This document shows, in pieces, positions 25,230 to 34,147 of a DNA stretch of 64,000 nucleotides. This DNA comes from Williamsia phyllosphaerae (GTDB taxonomy: Bacteria; Actinomycetota; Actinomycetes; Mycobacteriales; Mycobacteriaceae). Position 1 is the first letter of the stretch. Each line of letters starts with the position of its first letter. The stretch covers positions 1,488,001-1,552,000 of the forward strand of contig NZ_BMCS01000001.1 of NCBI RefSeq assembly GCF_014635305.1, in the 5' to 3' direction. Position numbers and translations under genes: made by a program. A model generated the notes under the pieces. That model was not told the DNA's origin. It saw nothing but the letters and a program-made list of their open reading frames with translations, and made no database searches.

Positions 25230-27340
25230 GGGATCTCTTTCACTGCGGGGTCGTCGTTCTCGGAAGTCGTGTCGTTCGGGATGATCCGGGCCAGGACGTC
25301 GCCGACCCCGACCTGATCGCCGGCGCCGACGAGCAGTTCGACGGTGCCGTCGACGGAGGCGGTGAGGGAGTGCTCCATCTTCATCGCCTCGACGACGAGG
25401 ACCACCGTCCCGGCCGTGACCGTCGCTCCGTCGTCGGTGCCGACGGCGATGACCGAGCCCGGCATCGGACTGCGGATGTCTGTGTCGGCGTTCGCGTCTG
25501 CGGCACCGGCCGCGCCCGGTCCGGCGTACCGGGCGAAACGCCAGACGCCGCCGGGTCGGTGCACCCAGATGACCTGGGAATCGGAGGCGACGCGGTAGTG
25601 GCGGCGTCGGCCGCTCACGGTCAGGCCGACACCGTCGTCGGTGACGGCGGCGGACACATCGACCGACGCGGCGTCGTCGACGCTCGCCGTGGCGTGCGAC
25701 GGCGTTCCGCGGAGCGCGACGACGAACGCCGCGTCCTGATCCGGTGTCGGTGAGCCGGTCTCCGCGCGCAGCCGGATGGTCGTGGGTGCCGCGGTGCCCC
25801 CGGGGCGCCACCCGCTGGGGGCCGACCACGGGTCGACCGCATCCGACCACAGCGCCGACCATTCGTGCACGGCGGCGGCGATGAAGACATCGGTTGGCGC
25901 CGGCGTCGCGGTGTAGGTGTCGACGAGCCGGTCGAGGAGGCCGGTGTCGAGGTCGCCGTTCCGGACGTCGGTGTCCGACAGCAGGAAACGGAGGAAGTCG
26001 ATGTTCGTACCGACGCCGAGCAACGCGGTGTGCTCGAGCGCGCGGTCGAGTCGCGCCACGGCGGTCGCACGGTCCGGGCCGTGGGCGATGACCTTCGACA
26101 GCATGGGGTCGTAGTTGCTGCCCACCACCGAACCGGTGGCGACACCGGAGTCGACCCGCACGCCGGTTCCGGTGGGCTCGTCCAGATCGACCACCGTGCC
26201 ACCGGTCGGGATGAAGCCGTGGGCGGGGTCCTCGGCGTAGACGCGGGCCTCGATCGCATGGCCGGTGAGCGTGACGTCGTCCTGTGCGATGTCGAGGGTC
26301 TCGCCGCGGGCGACGCGGATCTGCCACTGCACCAGGTCGACACCGGTGACCATCTCGGTGACCGGGTGTTCCACCTGCAGTCGGGTGTTCATCTCCATGA
26401 AGAAGAACTCATCGGGCCGATCGGCGGAGACGATGAACTCGACCGTTCCGGCTCCGCGGTAGCCGACGCTGCGGGCGGTGTCGCAGGCGGCCGCGCCGAT
26501 CAGGGCGCGGGTGGTCTCGTCGAGCAGCGGCGACGGCGCCTCCTCGATCACCTTCTGATGGCGTCGTTGCAGGCTGCACTCGCGTTCGCCGAGGTGGATG
26601 ACGCCGCCGTGGGTGTCGGCGAGGACCTGCACCTCGATGTGCCTGGGCCGCAACACGAATCGTTCGAGGAACAGGGTGTCGTCGCCGAACGACGACGCGG
26701 CCTCGCGACGCGCGCTGACCAGTGCGGCGGCCAGGTCGGAGGACTCGTGCACCACCCGCATTCCCTTGCCGCCGCCCCCGGCGGACGGCTTCACCAGGAC
26801 GGGATAGCCGATGTCGCCCGCGGCGTCGATCAGTTCGTCGTCGGTCAGGCCCGGGCGGGCTATGCCGGGCACCACGGGTACTCCATGGCCCGACACTGTG
26901 TTCTTGGCGGTGATCTTGTCGCCCATCACCGTCATCGCGTCGGGGGTGGGGCCGATGAACACAATCCCCGCCTTCTCGCACGCAGAAGCGAAATCGGCGT
27001 TCTCCGAGAGGAACCCGTATCCGGGGTGGATCGCGTCGGCGCCCGTACGAGTCGCGGCGTCGATGATGGCGTCTATCTTGAGGTAGCTCTCACGCGCCGG
27101 AGCAGGACCGATCAGGATCGCGTCGTCGGCGGCGTGCACGTGCGGCGCGTCGGCATCGGCCTCACTGAACACCGCGATGGACCGGATTCCCATGTCCCGC
27201 AACGTCCGGATGACGCGGACCGCGATCTCGCCGCGGTTGGCGACGAGCACCGAACCTATTTCAGCGACGGTCGCCGAGTGAGAATCGAGCGTAGCGAGGC
27301 TCGCAGCGAGAGCGGGCCGTCGTGAATTGGGTTCTGCCAT
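25226..27340 (-). CDS. accA1: Acyl-CoA carboxylase alpha subunit (biotin carboxylase and carrier)
   Basis: 704 residues. The biotin carboxylase domain covers about 30-480 ([17 protein letters not shown], the ATP-grasp glycine loop [25 protein letters not shown]). A linker domain follows, then a C-terminal biotin carrier with biotinylated K654 in EAMKMEH. With the beta subunit it carboxylates a short enoyl-CoA, most likely 3-methylcrotonyl-CoA. The first 30 residues are an atypical Arg/Ala/Ser-rich extension, and its DNA contains a GC-rich repeat-like stretch at 27285-27310. A start nearer [10 protein letters not shown] is possible. It is translationally coupled to the dehydrogenase downstream. 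Confidence 0.92.
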   Translation of the reverse strand: MAEPNSRRPALAASLATLDSHSATVAEIGSVLVANRGEIAVRVIRTLRDMGIRSIAVFSEADADAPHVHAADDAILIGPAPARESYLKIDAIIDAATRTGADAIHPGYGFLSENADFASACEKAGIVFIGPTPDAMTVMGDKITAKNTVSGHGVPVVPGIARPGLTDDELIDAAGDIGYPVLVKPSAGGGGKGMRVVHESSDLAAALVSARREAASSFGDDTLFLERFVLRPRHIEVQVLADTHGGVIHLGERECSLQRRHQKVIEEAPSPLLDETTRALIGAAACDTARSVGYRGAGTVEFIVSADRPDEFFFMEMNTRLQVEHPVTEMVTGVDLVQWQIRVARGETLDIAQDDVTLTGHAIEARVYAEDPAHGFIPTGGTVVDLDEPTGTGVRVDSGVATGSVVGSNYDPMLSKVIAHGPDRATAVARLDRALEHTALLGVGTNIDFLRFLLSDTDVRNGDLDTGLLDRLVDTYTATPAPTDVFIAAAVHEWSALWSDAVDPWSAPSGWRPGGTAAPTTIRLRAETGSPTPDQDAAFVVALRGTPSHATASVDDAASVDVSAAVTDDGVGLTVSGRRRHYRVASDSQVIWVHRPGGVWRFARYAGPGAAGAADANADTDIRSPMPGSVIAVGTDDGATVTAGTVVLVVEAMKMEHSLTASVDGTVELLVGAGDQVGVGDVLARIIPNDTTSENDDPAVKEIP

Positions 27341-27345
27341 GTCGA

Positions 27346-28923
27346 TCACATCCTGAAGACGCCGTAGGAGACCGGCTCGAGCGGCGCGTTGGCGCAGACC
27401 CCCAGAGCCAGTCCGAGAACGGTCCGGGTGTCGGCGGGATCGATGATCCCGTCGTCCCACAGCCGTGCGGTGGAGTAGTACGGGTTGCCCTGCGCCTCGT
27501 ACTGATCACGGATCGGCGCCTTGAACGCCTCCTGGTCCTCCTCGGACCAGGGCTTGCCGGCCGAGTCGAGCTGATCGCCGCGCACGGTCGAGAGGACCGA
27601 CGCGGCCTGCTCGCCGCCCATCACCGAGATGCGGGCAGTGGGCCACATCCACAGGAAGCGTGGCGAATACGCGCGACCGCACATCGAGTAGTTGCCCGCG
27701 CCGTAGGAGCCACCGATGACGACGGTCAGCTTGGGGACGCGAGCGCAGGCGACGGCGGTGACCATCTTGGCACCGTGTTTGGCGATGCCGCCGGCCTCGT
27801 AGTCGCGGCCCACCATGAACCCGGCGATGTTCTGGAGGAACAGCAGTGGGATCGAGCGTTTGTCGCACAGCTCGATGAAATGCGCTCCCTTGAGCGCGGA
27901 TTCGGCGAACAGCACGCCGTTGTTGGCGATGATGCCGACCGGGTGGCCGTGGATGTGAGCGAATCCGGTGACCAGGGTGGTGCCGTAGCCGGATTTGAAC
28001 TCGTCGAACTCGCCGGCGTCGACGACCCGCGTGATGACCTCGTGCACGTCGTACGGGGTTCGGAGATCGGTCGGCGTGACGTCGTAGAGCTCGTGTTGGT
28101 CGGCGATCGGTTCGCGGGGTTCGATCATCGCCCAGGGCGTGTTGGTCCGCGGACCCAGCGTGGACACGATTCGTCGTACCCGGTGCAGTGCGTCGGCGTC
28201 GTCCTCGGCGAGATGGTCGGTGACCCCGGAGACGGTCGAATGCAGTTGTCCACCACCGAGTTCCTCGGCGGTGACGACCTCACCGGTGGCGGCCTTCACC
28301 AGCGGCGGCCCGCCGAGGAAGATCGTGCCCTGGTTCTTCACGATCACGCACTCGTCACTCATCGCGGGCACGTAGGCGCCGCCCGCGGTGCAGGACCCGA
28401 GCACGGCGGCGATCTGAGCGATGCCCCGTGCGCTCATCGTCGCCTGGTTGAAGAAGATCCGCCCGAAGTGTTCGCGGTCGGGGAACACCTCGTCCTGGCG
28501 GGGGAGGAACGCTCCGCCGGAGTCGACGAGGTAGATGCACGGGAGGTTGTTGTGCAGCGCCACCTCCTGCCCCCGGAGGTGCTTCTTGACGCTGAGCGGG
28601 TAGTAGGTGCCGCCCTTGACCGTGGCGTCGTTGGCGACGATCACGCATTCACGGCCGGAGACCCGGCCGACTCCCGCGATGACCCCGGCACCGGGGCATT
28701 CGTCGTCGTACAGCCCGGTGGCGGCCAGCGGCGACAACTCGAGGAACGGGCTGCCGGGGTCGAGCAGGGTGTCCACACGTTCGCGGGGGAGGAGCTTGCC
28801 GCGCGCGACGTGCCGATCCCGGGACTTCTGGCTCCCGCCGAGAGCCGCCTGCGCCGTCCGAGTCGACAACTCGGCGACGAGACGCTGGTGTTCGGCCCGG
28901 TTGAGGGCTCGATCGATCGGCAT
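27346..28923 (-). CDS. accD1: Acyl-CoA carboxylase beta subunit (carboxyltransferase)
   Basis: 525-residue carboxyltransferase of the methylcrotonyl-CoA carboxylase beta type. It contains the two crotonase-like halves with acyl-CoA-binding segments [16 protein letters not shown] and the biotin-side segment [19 protein letters not shown]. The sequence [26 protein letters not shown] near the end is characteristic of the MCC beta branch rather than propionyl-CoA carboxylase. First gene of the leucine-degradation operon, five bases before accA1. A palindrome overlapping the likely promoter lies 28 bases upstream of the start. Confidence 0.93.
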   Translation of the reverse strand: MPIDRALNRAEHQRLVAELSTRTAQAALGGSQKSRDRHVARGKLLPRERVDTLLDPGSPFLELSPLAATGLYDDECPGAGVIAGVGRVSGRECVIVANDATVKGGTYYPLSVKKHLRGQEVALHNNLPCIYLVDSGGAFLPRQDEVFPDREHFGRIFFNQATMSARGIAQIAAVLGSCTAGGAYVPAMSDECVIVKNQGTIFLGGPPLVKAATGEVVTAEELGGGQLHSTVSGVTDHLAEDDADALHRVRRIVSTLGPRTNTPWAMIEPREPIADQHELYDVTPTDLRTPYDVHEVITRVVDAGEFDEFKSGYGTTLVTGFAHIHGHPVGIIANNGVLFAESALKGAHFIELCDKRSIPLLFLQNIAGFMVGRDYEAGGIAKHGAKMVTAVACARVPKLTVVIGGSYGAGNYSMCGRAYSPRFLWMWPTARISVMGGEQAASVLSTVRGDQLDSAGKPWSEEDQEAFKAPIRDQYEAQGNPYYSTARLWDDGIIDPADTRTVLGLALGVCANAPLEPVSYGVFRM

Positions 28924-28950
28924 GCGGGAGGACCCCCTGGGGACACACTG

Positions 28951-28968
28951 AGTTAATCGCGAATAACT
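28951..28968. promoter_or_regulatory. Operator-like palindrome over the accD1 promoter
   Basis: AGTTAATCGCGAATAACT is symmetric at 16 of 18 positions. On the minus strand a CTGACA -35-like hexamer lies upstream of it. The -10-like TTAACT overlaps its end after a 16-base spacer, so a bound repressor would cover the promoter spacer. No regulator gene for it is adjacent except the DeoR gene, whose own candidate sites look different. Confidence 0.6.
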
Positions 28969-29027
28969 TAGTTGTCAGAGTAGGGGGTGCGGTTCGGTCT
29001 GTCCACAAGGACCCGGAGCAGGTCGGG

Positions 29028-29852
29028 CTAGCGAGATCCCCCGACGACCGCGGCGGTGTCGCGGTCGGTCGCGGACTCGCGGTGGGGGACCTTCACGACG
29101 GTGACGCCGGCCGCCTCGAACGGGTCGGTGAGTTCTGCGGTGGCCGACGCATCGGTGACCAGGGTCGTCCCCGGGGGCAGTGGCGCCCAGGCGTGGAACG
29201 GACGCTTGCCCAGCTTGGCGGCGTGCGCGAGGACGTAGACGTGCTCGGCGCGGTCCATCATCGCCTCCTTGAGACGGGTCTGGATCAGCTCGGCCTCACA
29301 GATGCCGTACTGCGCATCGACCGCGTCGGCACCGAGGAACGCGCGGTCGACGGTCAGCCGCGACAACGTCGCCTCGGCGAGCGGGCCGACGAAACCCTGG
29401 GTCAGCGGGCGAAGCGTCCCGCCGAGGCATTCGATGCGGGTCTCGGGGCTCTCCACGAGGGCTTCGAGGATGGTCAGCCCGGCGGCCACCACGGTCACGT
29501 CCCGGCAGTCGCGCAGGTGGACGCCCATCGCGCCGACGGTGGTGCCTGCGTCGACGAGGACGGTCTCGCCCGGTTGCACCTGTTGGGCCGCCCATGCGGC
29601 GATGGCGCGTTTGGCGTCGAAACCCTCGACGGAGCGTTGCCGTAGCGACGATTCGTGGGTGGTGTCGATGGCGATCGCACCGCCGTAGGTGCGGGCGATG
29701 AGGCCACGGGACGTGAGGTGGCCGAGGTCTCGGCGGATGGTCGAGGGGGTCACGCCGAACTGCACGGCGAGGTCTTCCACGCCCGCCAGGCCCGTGGATC
29801 GGGCCTGACGAACAATCTCCGCACGTCGTGATTCGGACTCGCGCAGGGCCAT
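29028..29852 (-). CDS. DeoR/GlpR-family transcriptional regulator
   Basis: 274 residues. The N-terminal winged helix-turn-helix covers about 7-60 with the DeoR recognition helix VTPSTIRRDLGHL. The C-terminal sugar-phosphate-sensing domain (about 75-250) has VLVDAGTTVGAMGVHL and FLGADAVDAQYGICEAE. Members respond to phosphorylated sugars or acids. It is the last gene of the leftward catabolic arm, 11 bases after the PdxA2-like gene, and is the natural candidate to control this locus through the palindromes at 32147-32192 and 35879-35893. Confidence 0.9.
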   Translation of the reverse strand: MALRESESRRAEIVRQARSTGLAGVEDLAVQFGVTPSTIRRDLGHLTSRGLIARTYGGAIAIDTTHESSLRQRSVEGFDAKRAIAAWAAQQVQPGETVLVDAGTTVGAMGVHLRDCRDVTVVAAGLTILEALVESPETRIECLGGTLRPLTQGFVGPLAEATLSRLTVDRAFLGADAVDAQYGICEAELIQTRLKEAMMDRAEHVYVLAHAAKLGKRPFHAWAPLPPGTTLVTDASATAELTDPFEAAGVTVVKVPHRESATDRDTAAVVGGSR

Positions 29853-29863
29853 GGACCAGAACC

Positions 29864-30907
29864 CTACTTCAAAGCCACTGTGCTGGTTGCCAGTTCAGCG
29901 GCCTGGCGCAGGGCCTCGACCATCGAGCCCGGCTCGGCGATGCCGGTCCCGGCGATGTCGAAGGCCGTGCCGTGATCGACCGACGTGCGGATGACCGGCA
30001 ATCCGACGGTGATGTTGACGCCTGCCTCGATGCCGAGCACCTTCACCGGGCCGTGGCCCTGGTCGTGATACATCGCGACGATCAGGTCGTAGTCGCCGCG
30101 GCCGGCGAGGAAGAACGCGGTGTCGGCGGGCAGCGGACCGCGCGCGTCGATCCCGTCGGCCTGCAACTTCTCCACCGCGGGGACGATCTTGAGGTCCTCC
30201 TCGCCGTAGCCGAAGAGGCCGTTCTCCCCGGCGTGCGGGTTGATACCGCACACACCGATGACCGGGTCGGCCACACCCGAGCGACGCAGCGCGTCGTGTC
30301 CGCGGCGGATCGTGCGCTCCACCAATCCCGGTTCGATCCGGGCAACCGCGTCGAGCAGACCGATGTGGGTGGTCACGTGGATGACCTTGAGCTTCGGCGT
30401 CGAGAGCATCATCGACACCTCCTCGGTGCCGGTCAGGTGCGCGAGCAGTTCGGTGTGCCCCGGGAAGATGTGGCCTGCGGCGTGCAGTGCCTCCTTGTTC
30501 AGGGGTGCGGTGCAGATCGCCTGGACCTCGCCGGCGACGGCCAGTTCGCTTGCCACGCGGATGTATTCGTAGGCGGCGTGCCCGGCGACCGCGGAGAGCT
30601 CGCCCCACTTCAGGTCCTCGGGCAGCAGGTCGAGGTCGATGACGTTGATGCGGCCGGGAGTCGATTCCGCCTCGGCCACGGTTGAGATCGTCACGATGTC
30701 CGGGGTGAGTCCGAGCACCTGCGCCGCGAGGCGCAACCGCTTCGCGTCACCGATGACGACCGGCAGACACCACGAGAGGGTGCGTGCGTCGAGTACTGCG
30801 GGCACGATCACCTCGGGCCCGATGCCGGCCCCGTCGCCCATCGTGAGGGCCACGATGGGGACCGCGGACGTCGCGGGTACTGCGGTCACGGCGTCGATCG
30901 ATGTCAT
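29864..30907 (-). CDS. PdxA2-like 4-phospho-C4-acid dehydrogenase
   Basis: 347-residue NAD-dependent dehydrogenase of the PdxA family. The N-terminus is IVALTMGDGAGIGPEVI, the substrate phosphate and metal region includes IFPGHTELLAHLTGT, and VCGINPHAGENGLFGYGEED is the family hallmark. Its start overlaps the stop of a DUF1537 kinase gene by four bases. In characterised systems that pairing (PdxA2 with DtnK/DenK) turns 4-phospho-threonate or 4-phospho-erythronate into DHAP and CO2. So I read it as sugar-acid catabolism, not pyridoxine synthesis. Confidence 0.88.
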   Translation of the reverse strand: MTSIDAVTAVPATSAVPIVALTMGDGAGIGPEVIVPAVLDARTLSWCLPVVIGDAKRLRLAAQVLGLTPDIVTISTVAEAESTPGRINVIDLDLLPEDLKWGELSAVAGHAAYEYIRVASELAVAGEVQAICTAPLNKEALHAAGHIFPGHTELLAHLTGTEEVSMMLSTPKLKVIHVTTHIGLLDAVARIEPGLVERTIRRGHDALRRSGVADPVIGVCGINPHAGENGLFGYGEEDLKIVPAVEKLQADGIDARGPLPADTAFFLAGRGDYDLIVAMYHDQGHGPVKVLGIEAGVNITVGLPVIRTSVDHGTAFDIAGTGIAEPGSMVEALRQAAELATSTVALK

Positions 30908-32133
30908 GGGACAACCTCACTGTCGAGAGAACTCATCGGATGTTTCGATGTCGGATCCGCTGTGGAGCGGAGGTGGTCCACGACGCGACGCAGGGTGTCG
31001 GCGTCGCCGAACGAACCGGGTTTGGTGGCGATCAGGCGGTGGTCGGGGGTGATGGAGACGACGGCGCCCCGTTCCACCTCGCCGATCGGTCGCAGGGACT
31101 CGATGCCGAGTGCATCGATGACCGCGCGGGCGGTCTCGCCGCCGGTCAACACGAGGTGCGCGCGGCGGCGGGAGTCCAGCGCGGCGACGGTGGCCGCGAG
31201 CGCCTGCGCGACACCCGAGGTCGTCTCGGGCCGCAGGTCGCCGTCGATGGTGACCACCGCGGCGCCGGAGTCGAGTGCGGAGGCGAGCGCATCGAGATCG
31301 ACGCGGTCGGCGAGCAGGTGGTCGACATGGACCGGTACGTGCGGGACACCTGCGGCCCGGAGGGCGGTGACCTGTGCGGTCCTGATCGCGTCGGCGGTGC
31401 CGACGACGGCAAGGACCGGCAGCGACGCGGGGTGTGGCGCGGCCGATGCGACCTCGTCGGGCATGGTCCTGGCCACGGCCGCAGCCAGTGCTGCCGTGCC
31501 GACGAGTCGCACGCCGGGGATGGTCGACGACGCGGCCACGATGTCGTCGAGGTCGATGTCGGTCGCCACGTCACAGATCGCGACCGCGCCACGTCGGCAC
31601 GCCTCGACGATCTGCTCGGCCCGATGTGGACCGTGGCCGATGACGATGTGGTCGATGTCGGTCAGCAGGGCGGCGATCGACGTCGGAGCGGGGATCGACT
31701 CCGCGTCCCACAGGTGGGTCTCGTGCAAGGGGGCACCGTCGACGTGGACGATCCCGCCCTGGACCACCCGCCGTGCTGCGGGCAGTCCCGCGGCCACGAT
31801 CACCGGATGTGCCGCTACGAGACAACGGATCTCGGCGCCGACGTGTCCGCGCAGTAGTGAGTCGATCTTCTTCACGATCGGGGTCCCGGCCGGGATCACC
31901 GACACCGCGTGGGCAAGCGCGCCGACCGCGGTGGCCTCGTCGGAGGTGCGGGTGCCGAGATCGACCACCTGCGTGGGCAGTCGGCCGTCGGCGGAGGTGC
32001 GCAGGGTGTGGTCACCGAGGTGCAGTTCGACGCCGCCGAGGCGGCCGAGGAAGACGGCTGCGGTCTCGGCCGCACCGGTGAGATCGTCGGCGATGATGAC
32101 GGGGGCGGGCCCGGTCTTCGGTCCGGCAGTCAT
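30904..32133 (-). CDS. Four-carbon acid sugar kinase (DUF1537 type)
   Basis: 409-residue kinase of the DUF1537 superfamily that phosphorylates C4 acids such as D-threonate or D-erythronate. The N-terminal domain starts VIIADDLTGAAETA (the conserved DDLTGA). The C-terminal nucleotide domain contains LVLTGGETARAVIDALG. The ATG at 32133 has an excellent AGGAGGTGATC ribosome binding site, excluding an upstream in-frame ATG at 32196. Two palindromes sit 14-59 bases before the start, suggesting this gene heads a regulated sub-operon with PdxA2 and DeoR. Confidence 0.9.
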   Translation of the reverse strand: MTAGPKTGPAPVIIADDLTGAAETAAVFLGRLGGVELHLGDHTLRTSADGRLPTQVVDLGTRTSDEATAVGALAHAVSVIPAGTPIVKKIDSLLRGHVGAEIRCLVAAHPVIVAAGLPAARRVVQGGIVHVDGAPLHETHLWDAESIPAPTSIAALLTDIDHIVIGHGPHRAEQIVEACRRGAVAICDVATDIDLDDIVAASSTIPGVRLVGTAALAAAVARTMPDEVASAAPHPASLPVLAVVGTADAIRTAQVTALRAAGVPHVPVHVDHLLADRVDLDALASALDSGAAVVTIDGDLRPETTSGVAQALAATVAALDSRRRAHLVLTGGETARAVIDALGIESLRPIGEVERGAVVSITPDHRLIATKPGSFGDADTLRRVVDHLRSTADPTSKHPMSSLDSEVVP

Positions 32134-32146
32134 GATCACCTCCTGT

Positions 32147-32192
32147 TGCGCGAAACGTGCACTAACCATAGCAATATTGCGCGAACCGCGCA
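32147..32192. promoter_or_regulatory. Paired palindromes before the kinase gene (candidate DeoR operators)
   Basis: TGCGCGAAACGTGCA (32147-32161, five of six arm bases paired) and TGCGCGAACCGCGCA (32178-32192, six-base arms perfect, three-base spacer) have centres 31 bases apart, three helical turns. A related site occurs in the divergent promoter at 35879. Confidence 0.6.
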
Positions 32193-32196
32193 TCAA

Positions 32197-32892
32197 TCAA
32201 CTCAGTGAGGTGCCGGCACACTGCACCAGCGTCTGCCCGGTGATGCTGCGTGCGGCGGGGCTGAGCAGGTACTCCACCGTGGCCGCGACCTCGGCCGGAT
32301 CGATGAGGTGACCCATGGGCGGAGTGCGTGGCGGGGTGGCGCTGCGAGCGGGATCGCTCAGCATCGGAGTCGCCGTCGGACCGGGGGCGACGACGTTCAC
32401 CGTGATGGCGCGACCGACCACCTCCGAGGCGCAGGACCGGGCGAAGCCGACCATTGCTGCCTTCGTGGCCGCGTACTGACTCTTGCCTGCGACACCGGTC
32501 ATGGTGCGTGAGCCCATCAGGACGATCCGTCCGCCGTCGCCCATCTTCTGCACGGTCGCGTCGATGAGGACCTGCGCGGCCGCCACGTGGATTCGCCACA
32601 TCAGTTCACCGTCAGCGTGATTCAACTGTCCGACGGGCGCGGAGAACTGCAGTCCGGCGGCGTGGACCACGGCGTCCGCGGCGGGTGCTTCGGTCGCGAT
32701 CCGACGCAGCTGGTCGAGGTCGGCGAGGTCGCATTCCTGCCAGGTGAACCGCTCGTCGGTGAACTCGGGTCGTCGGCGTGACAGCCCGGTCACCGACCAC
32801 CCGGATTTGGTCAGCAACGCCACGATCGACGCCCCGATCCCGGAGCTGGCACCGGTGACGATCGCGTGACCGGGCAGCGCGGCGGCGGTCAC
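32197..32892 (-). CDS. Short-chain dehydrogenase/reductase
   Basis: 231-residue classical SDR. The cofactor motif is TGASSGIG (13-20), with HAAG in place of the NNAG motif. The catalytic Ser and YxxxK are in MGSRTMTGVAGKSQYAATK. GTG 32892 overlaps the stop of the Asp-box gene by four bases (GTGA), so the two proteins are made together. The arginines after the first beta-alpha unit (LSRRRPE) favour NADP, an inference. Its substrate is probably an intermediate of the surrounding sugar-acid pathway. Confidence 0.88.
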   Translation of the reverse strand: MTAAALPGHAIVTGASSGIGASIVALLTKSGWSVTGLSRRRPEFTDERFTWQECDLADLDQLRRIATEAPAADAVVHAAGLQFSAPVGQLNHADGELMWRIHVAAAQVLIDATVQKMGDGGRIVLMGSRTMTGVAGKSQYAATKAAMVGFARSCASEVVGRAITVNVVAPGPTATPMLSDPARSATPPRTPPMGHLIDPAEVAATVEYLLSPAARSITGQTLVQCAGTSLS

Positions 32893-34118
32893 GGCTGCGC
32901 TCCGCTCACCCAGTCGGTGGGCACCCGCACGTACTCGATCGCCTGCCGGTAGCGGGTGAACGCGATGTGCAGGGTGCCGTCGGCCGCGACGATGCTCGGG
33001 TAGGAGAACTCCCGGTTGAGTCCGTCCCGGGAGTTGTTGCTCAGGCAGAAGCCGTCGCCGGTCTCGACGTCGCGACGGTGCGGCCAGGTGACGCCCTCGT
33101 CGTCGGAGATCGCCACGGTCATCGGTGCGCGCGGAGCGCCCCAGAACGCCGTACGGGCATCGCCGTCGTCGAGCGGTGCCGCGGGCTCGGCGGCGGCCGC
33201 GGGGTCGGTCAGTCCGCCGTCGGGATCGATCTCGTCGTACAGCGAGACGCGTCGCGCGGTGGCGTCGAGCGCGCTGGCCTCGTTGAACACCATCGCGAGT
33301 CGGTCGTCGTCGAGCACGACGAACTGGATCGACGAGTTGTTGTTGGGCACATCGATCGGGCCGGGCGCGGTCCACGTGTCGCCGTCGTCGTCGGAGATCG
33401 ATCGGTACACGTGGTCGGCCCACCGGCTGCGGTAGAGCGCGATCAACCGCCCGGTCGAGAGCCGGCCGATGTTCATGTGGACGCAGCCGATGCTGTCCGG
33501 AACCGTCACCTCGCGCCAGGTGTCGCCGCCGTCGTCGGAGACGAGGACCGAGCTGTAGTCGCGGTCGCCCACCCACCGACGTCCGTCGAGCCGCACACAG
33601 TGAAAGATCGGGAGCAGCAGCCGGTTCGAGGGCAGGCGCACCGGAGGTTGGCGTACGAACACCCCGCCGGCCTCGGTTTCGGGGATGAGGACGCCCGCTT
33701 CGGCCCAGGTCCGCCCGCCGTCCGACGAGATGCGCCGACACACACGCGCGGTGTCCTGATCGCCCGCGCGCTGCGACGTCCACAGCAACCACACCTCGTT
33801 CTCGTCGACGACGTGCAGCACCGGGTTCTGCTCGGATCGGGTCGGATCATCCGACAGCGCAATCGGATCCGACCATTGCGACGAGCCGGGATCGAGTCGG
33901 GAGAACCAGACGCTGATGTCGGGGACGCCCTCCTGCGTTCCGGCGAACCACACGCACGCCATCGAGCCGTCGGGCAGCACGCACAGGTTGGCCGCGTGGT
34001 TCTGGATCGCCGGCGCCGGGAGCAGCGCGTCGATGCGGCCTTCGCCGACCTCACGCAGCACTCCGTCGGAGATACCGGCGTCGACCGGGCCGATGTCGGT
34101 GGTGGTGGATGGCGTCAT
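32889..34118 (-). CDS. Asp-box (BNR) beta-propeller protein, sialidase-like
   Basis: 409 residues with four Asp boxes (SSDGGRTW 131-138, SDDGGDTW 194-201, SDDDGDTW 242-249, SDDEGVTW 338-345), the mark of six-bladed propellers in the sialidase superfamily. No signal peptide or membrane anchor, so it is cytoplasmic, unlike secreted sialidases. The full sialidase Arg triad and Tyr/Glu pair cannot be assigned confidently. It lies between a transporter binding protein and an SDR and overlaps the latter. A hydrolase or lyase acting on the imported compound is plausible; genuine sialidase activity is not shown. ATG 34118 follows GGAGA. Confidence 0.75.
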   Translation of the reverse strand: MTPSTTTDIGPVDAGISDGVLREVGEGRIDALLPAPAIQNHAANLCVLPDGSMACVWFAGTQEGVPDISVWFSRLDPGSSQWSDPIALSDDPTRSEQNPVLHVVDENEVWLLWTSQRAGDQDTARVCRRISSDGGRTWAEAGVLIPETEAGGVFVRQPPVRLPSNRLLLPIFHCVRLDGRRWVGDRDYSSVLVSDDGGDTWREVTVPDSIGCVHMNIGRLSTGRLIALYRSRWADHVYRSISDDDGDTWTAPGPIDVPNNNSSIQFVVLDDDRLAMVFNEASALDATARRVSLYDEIDPDGGLTDPAAAAEPAAPLDDGDARTAFWGAPRAPMTVAISDDEGVTWPHRRDVETGDGFCLSNNSRDGLNREFSYPSIVAADGTLHIAFTRYRQAIEYVRVPTDWVSGAQP

Positions 34119-34147
34119 GGTGGTCTCCGATGGTGTCGGGGGCGGTG

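Noticed and set aside
29864-30907. Pyridoxine biosynthesis PdxA
   Set aside because: The gene is coupled to a DUF1537 kinase in a catabolic locus, and actinobacteria of this group normally make PLP by PdxS/PdxT, so the PdxA2 role is favoured.
32889-34118. Secreted sialidase
   Set aside because: Four Asp boxes are present but there is no signal peptide and the catalytic Arg/Tyr/Glu set cannot be assigned, so only a sialidase-like propeller is claimed.
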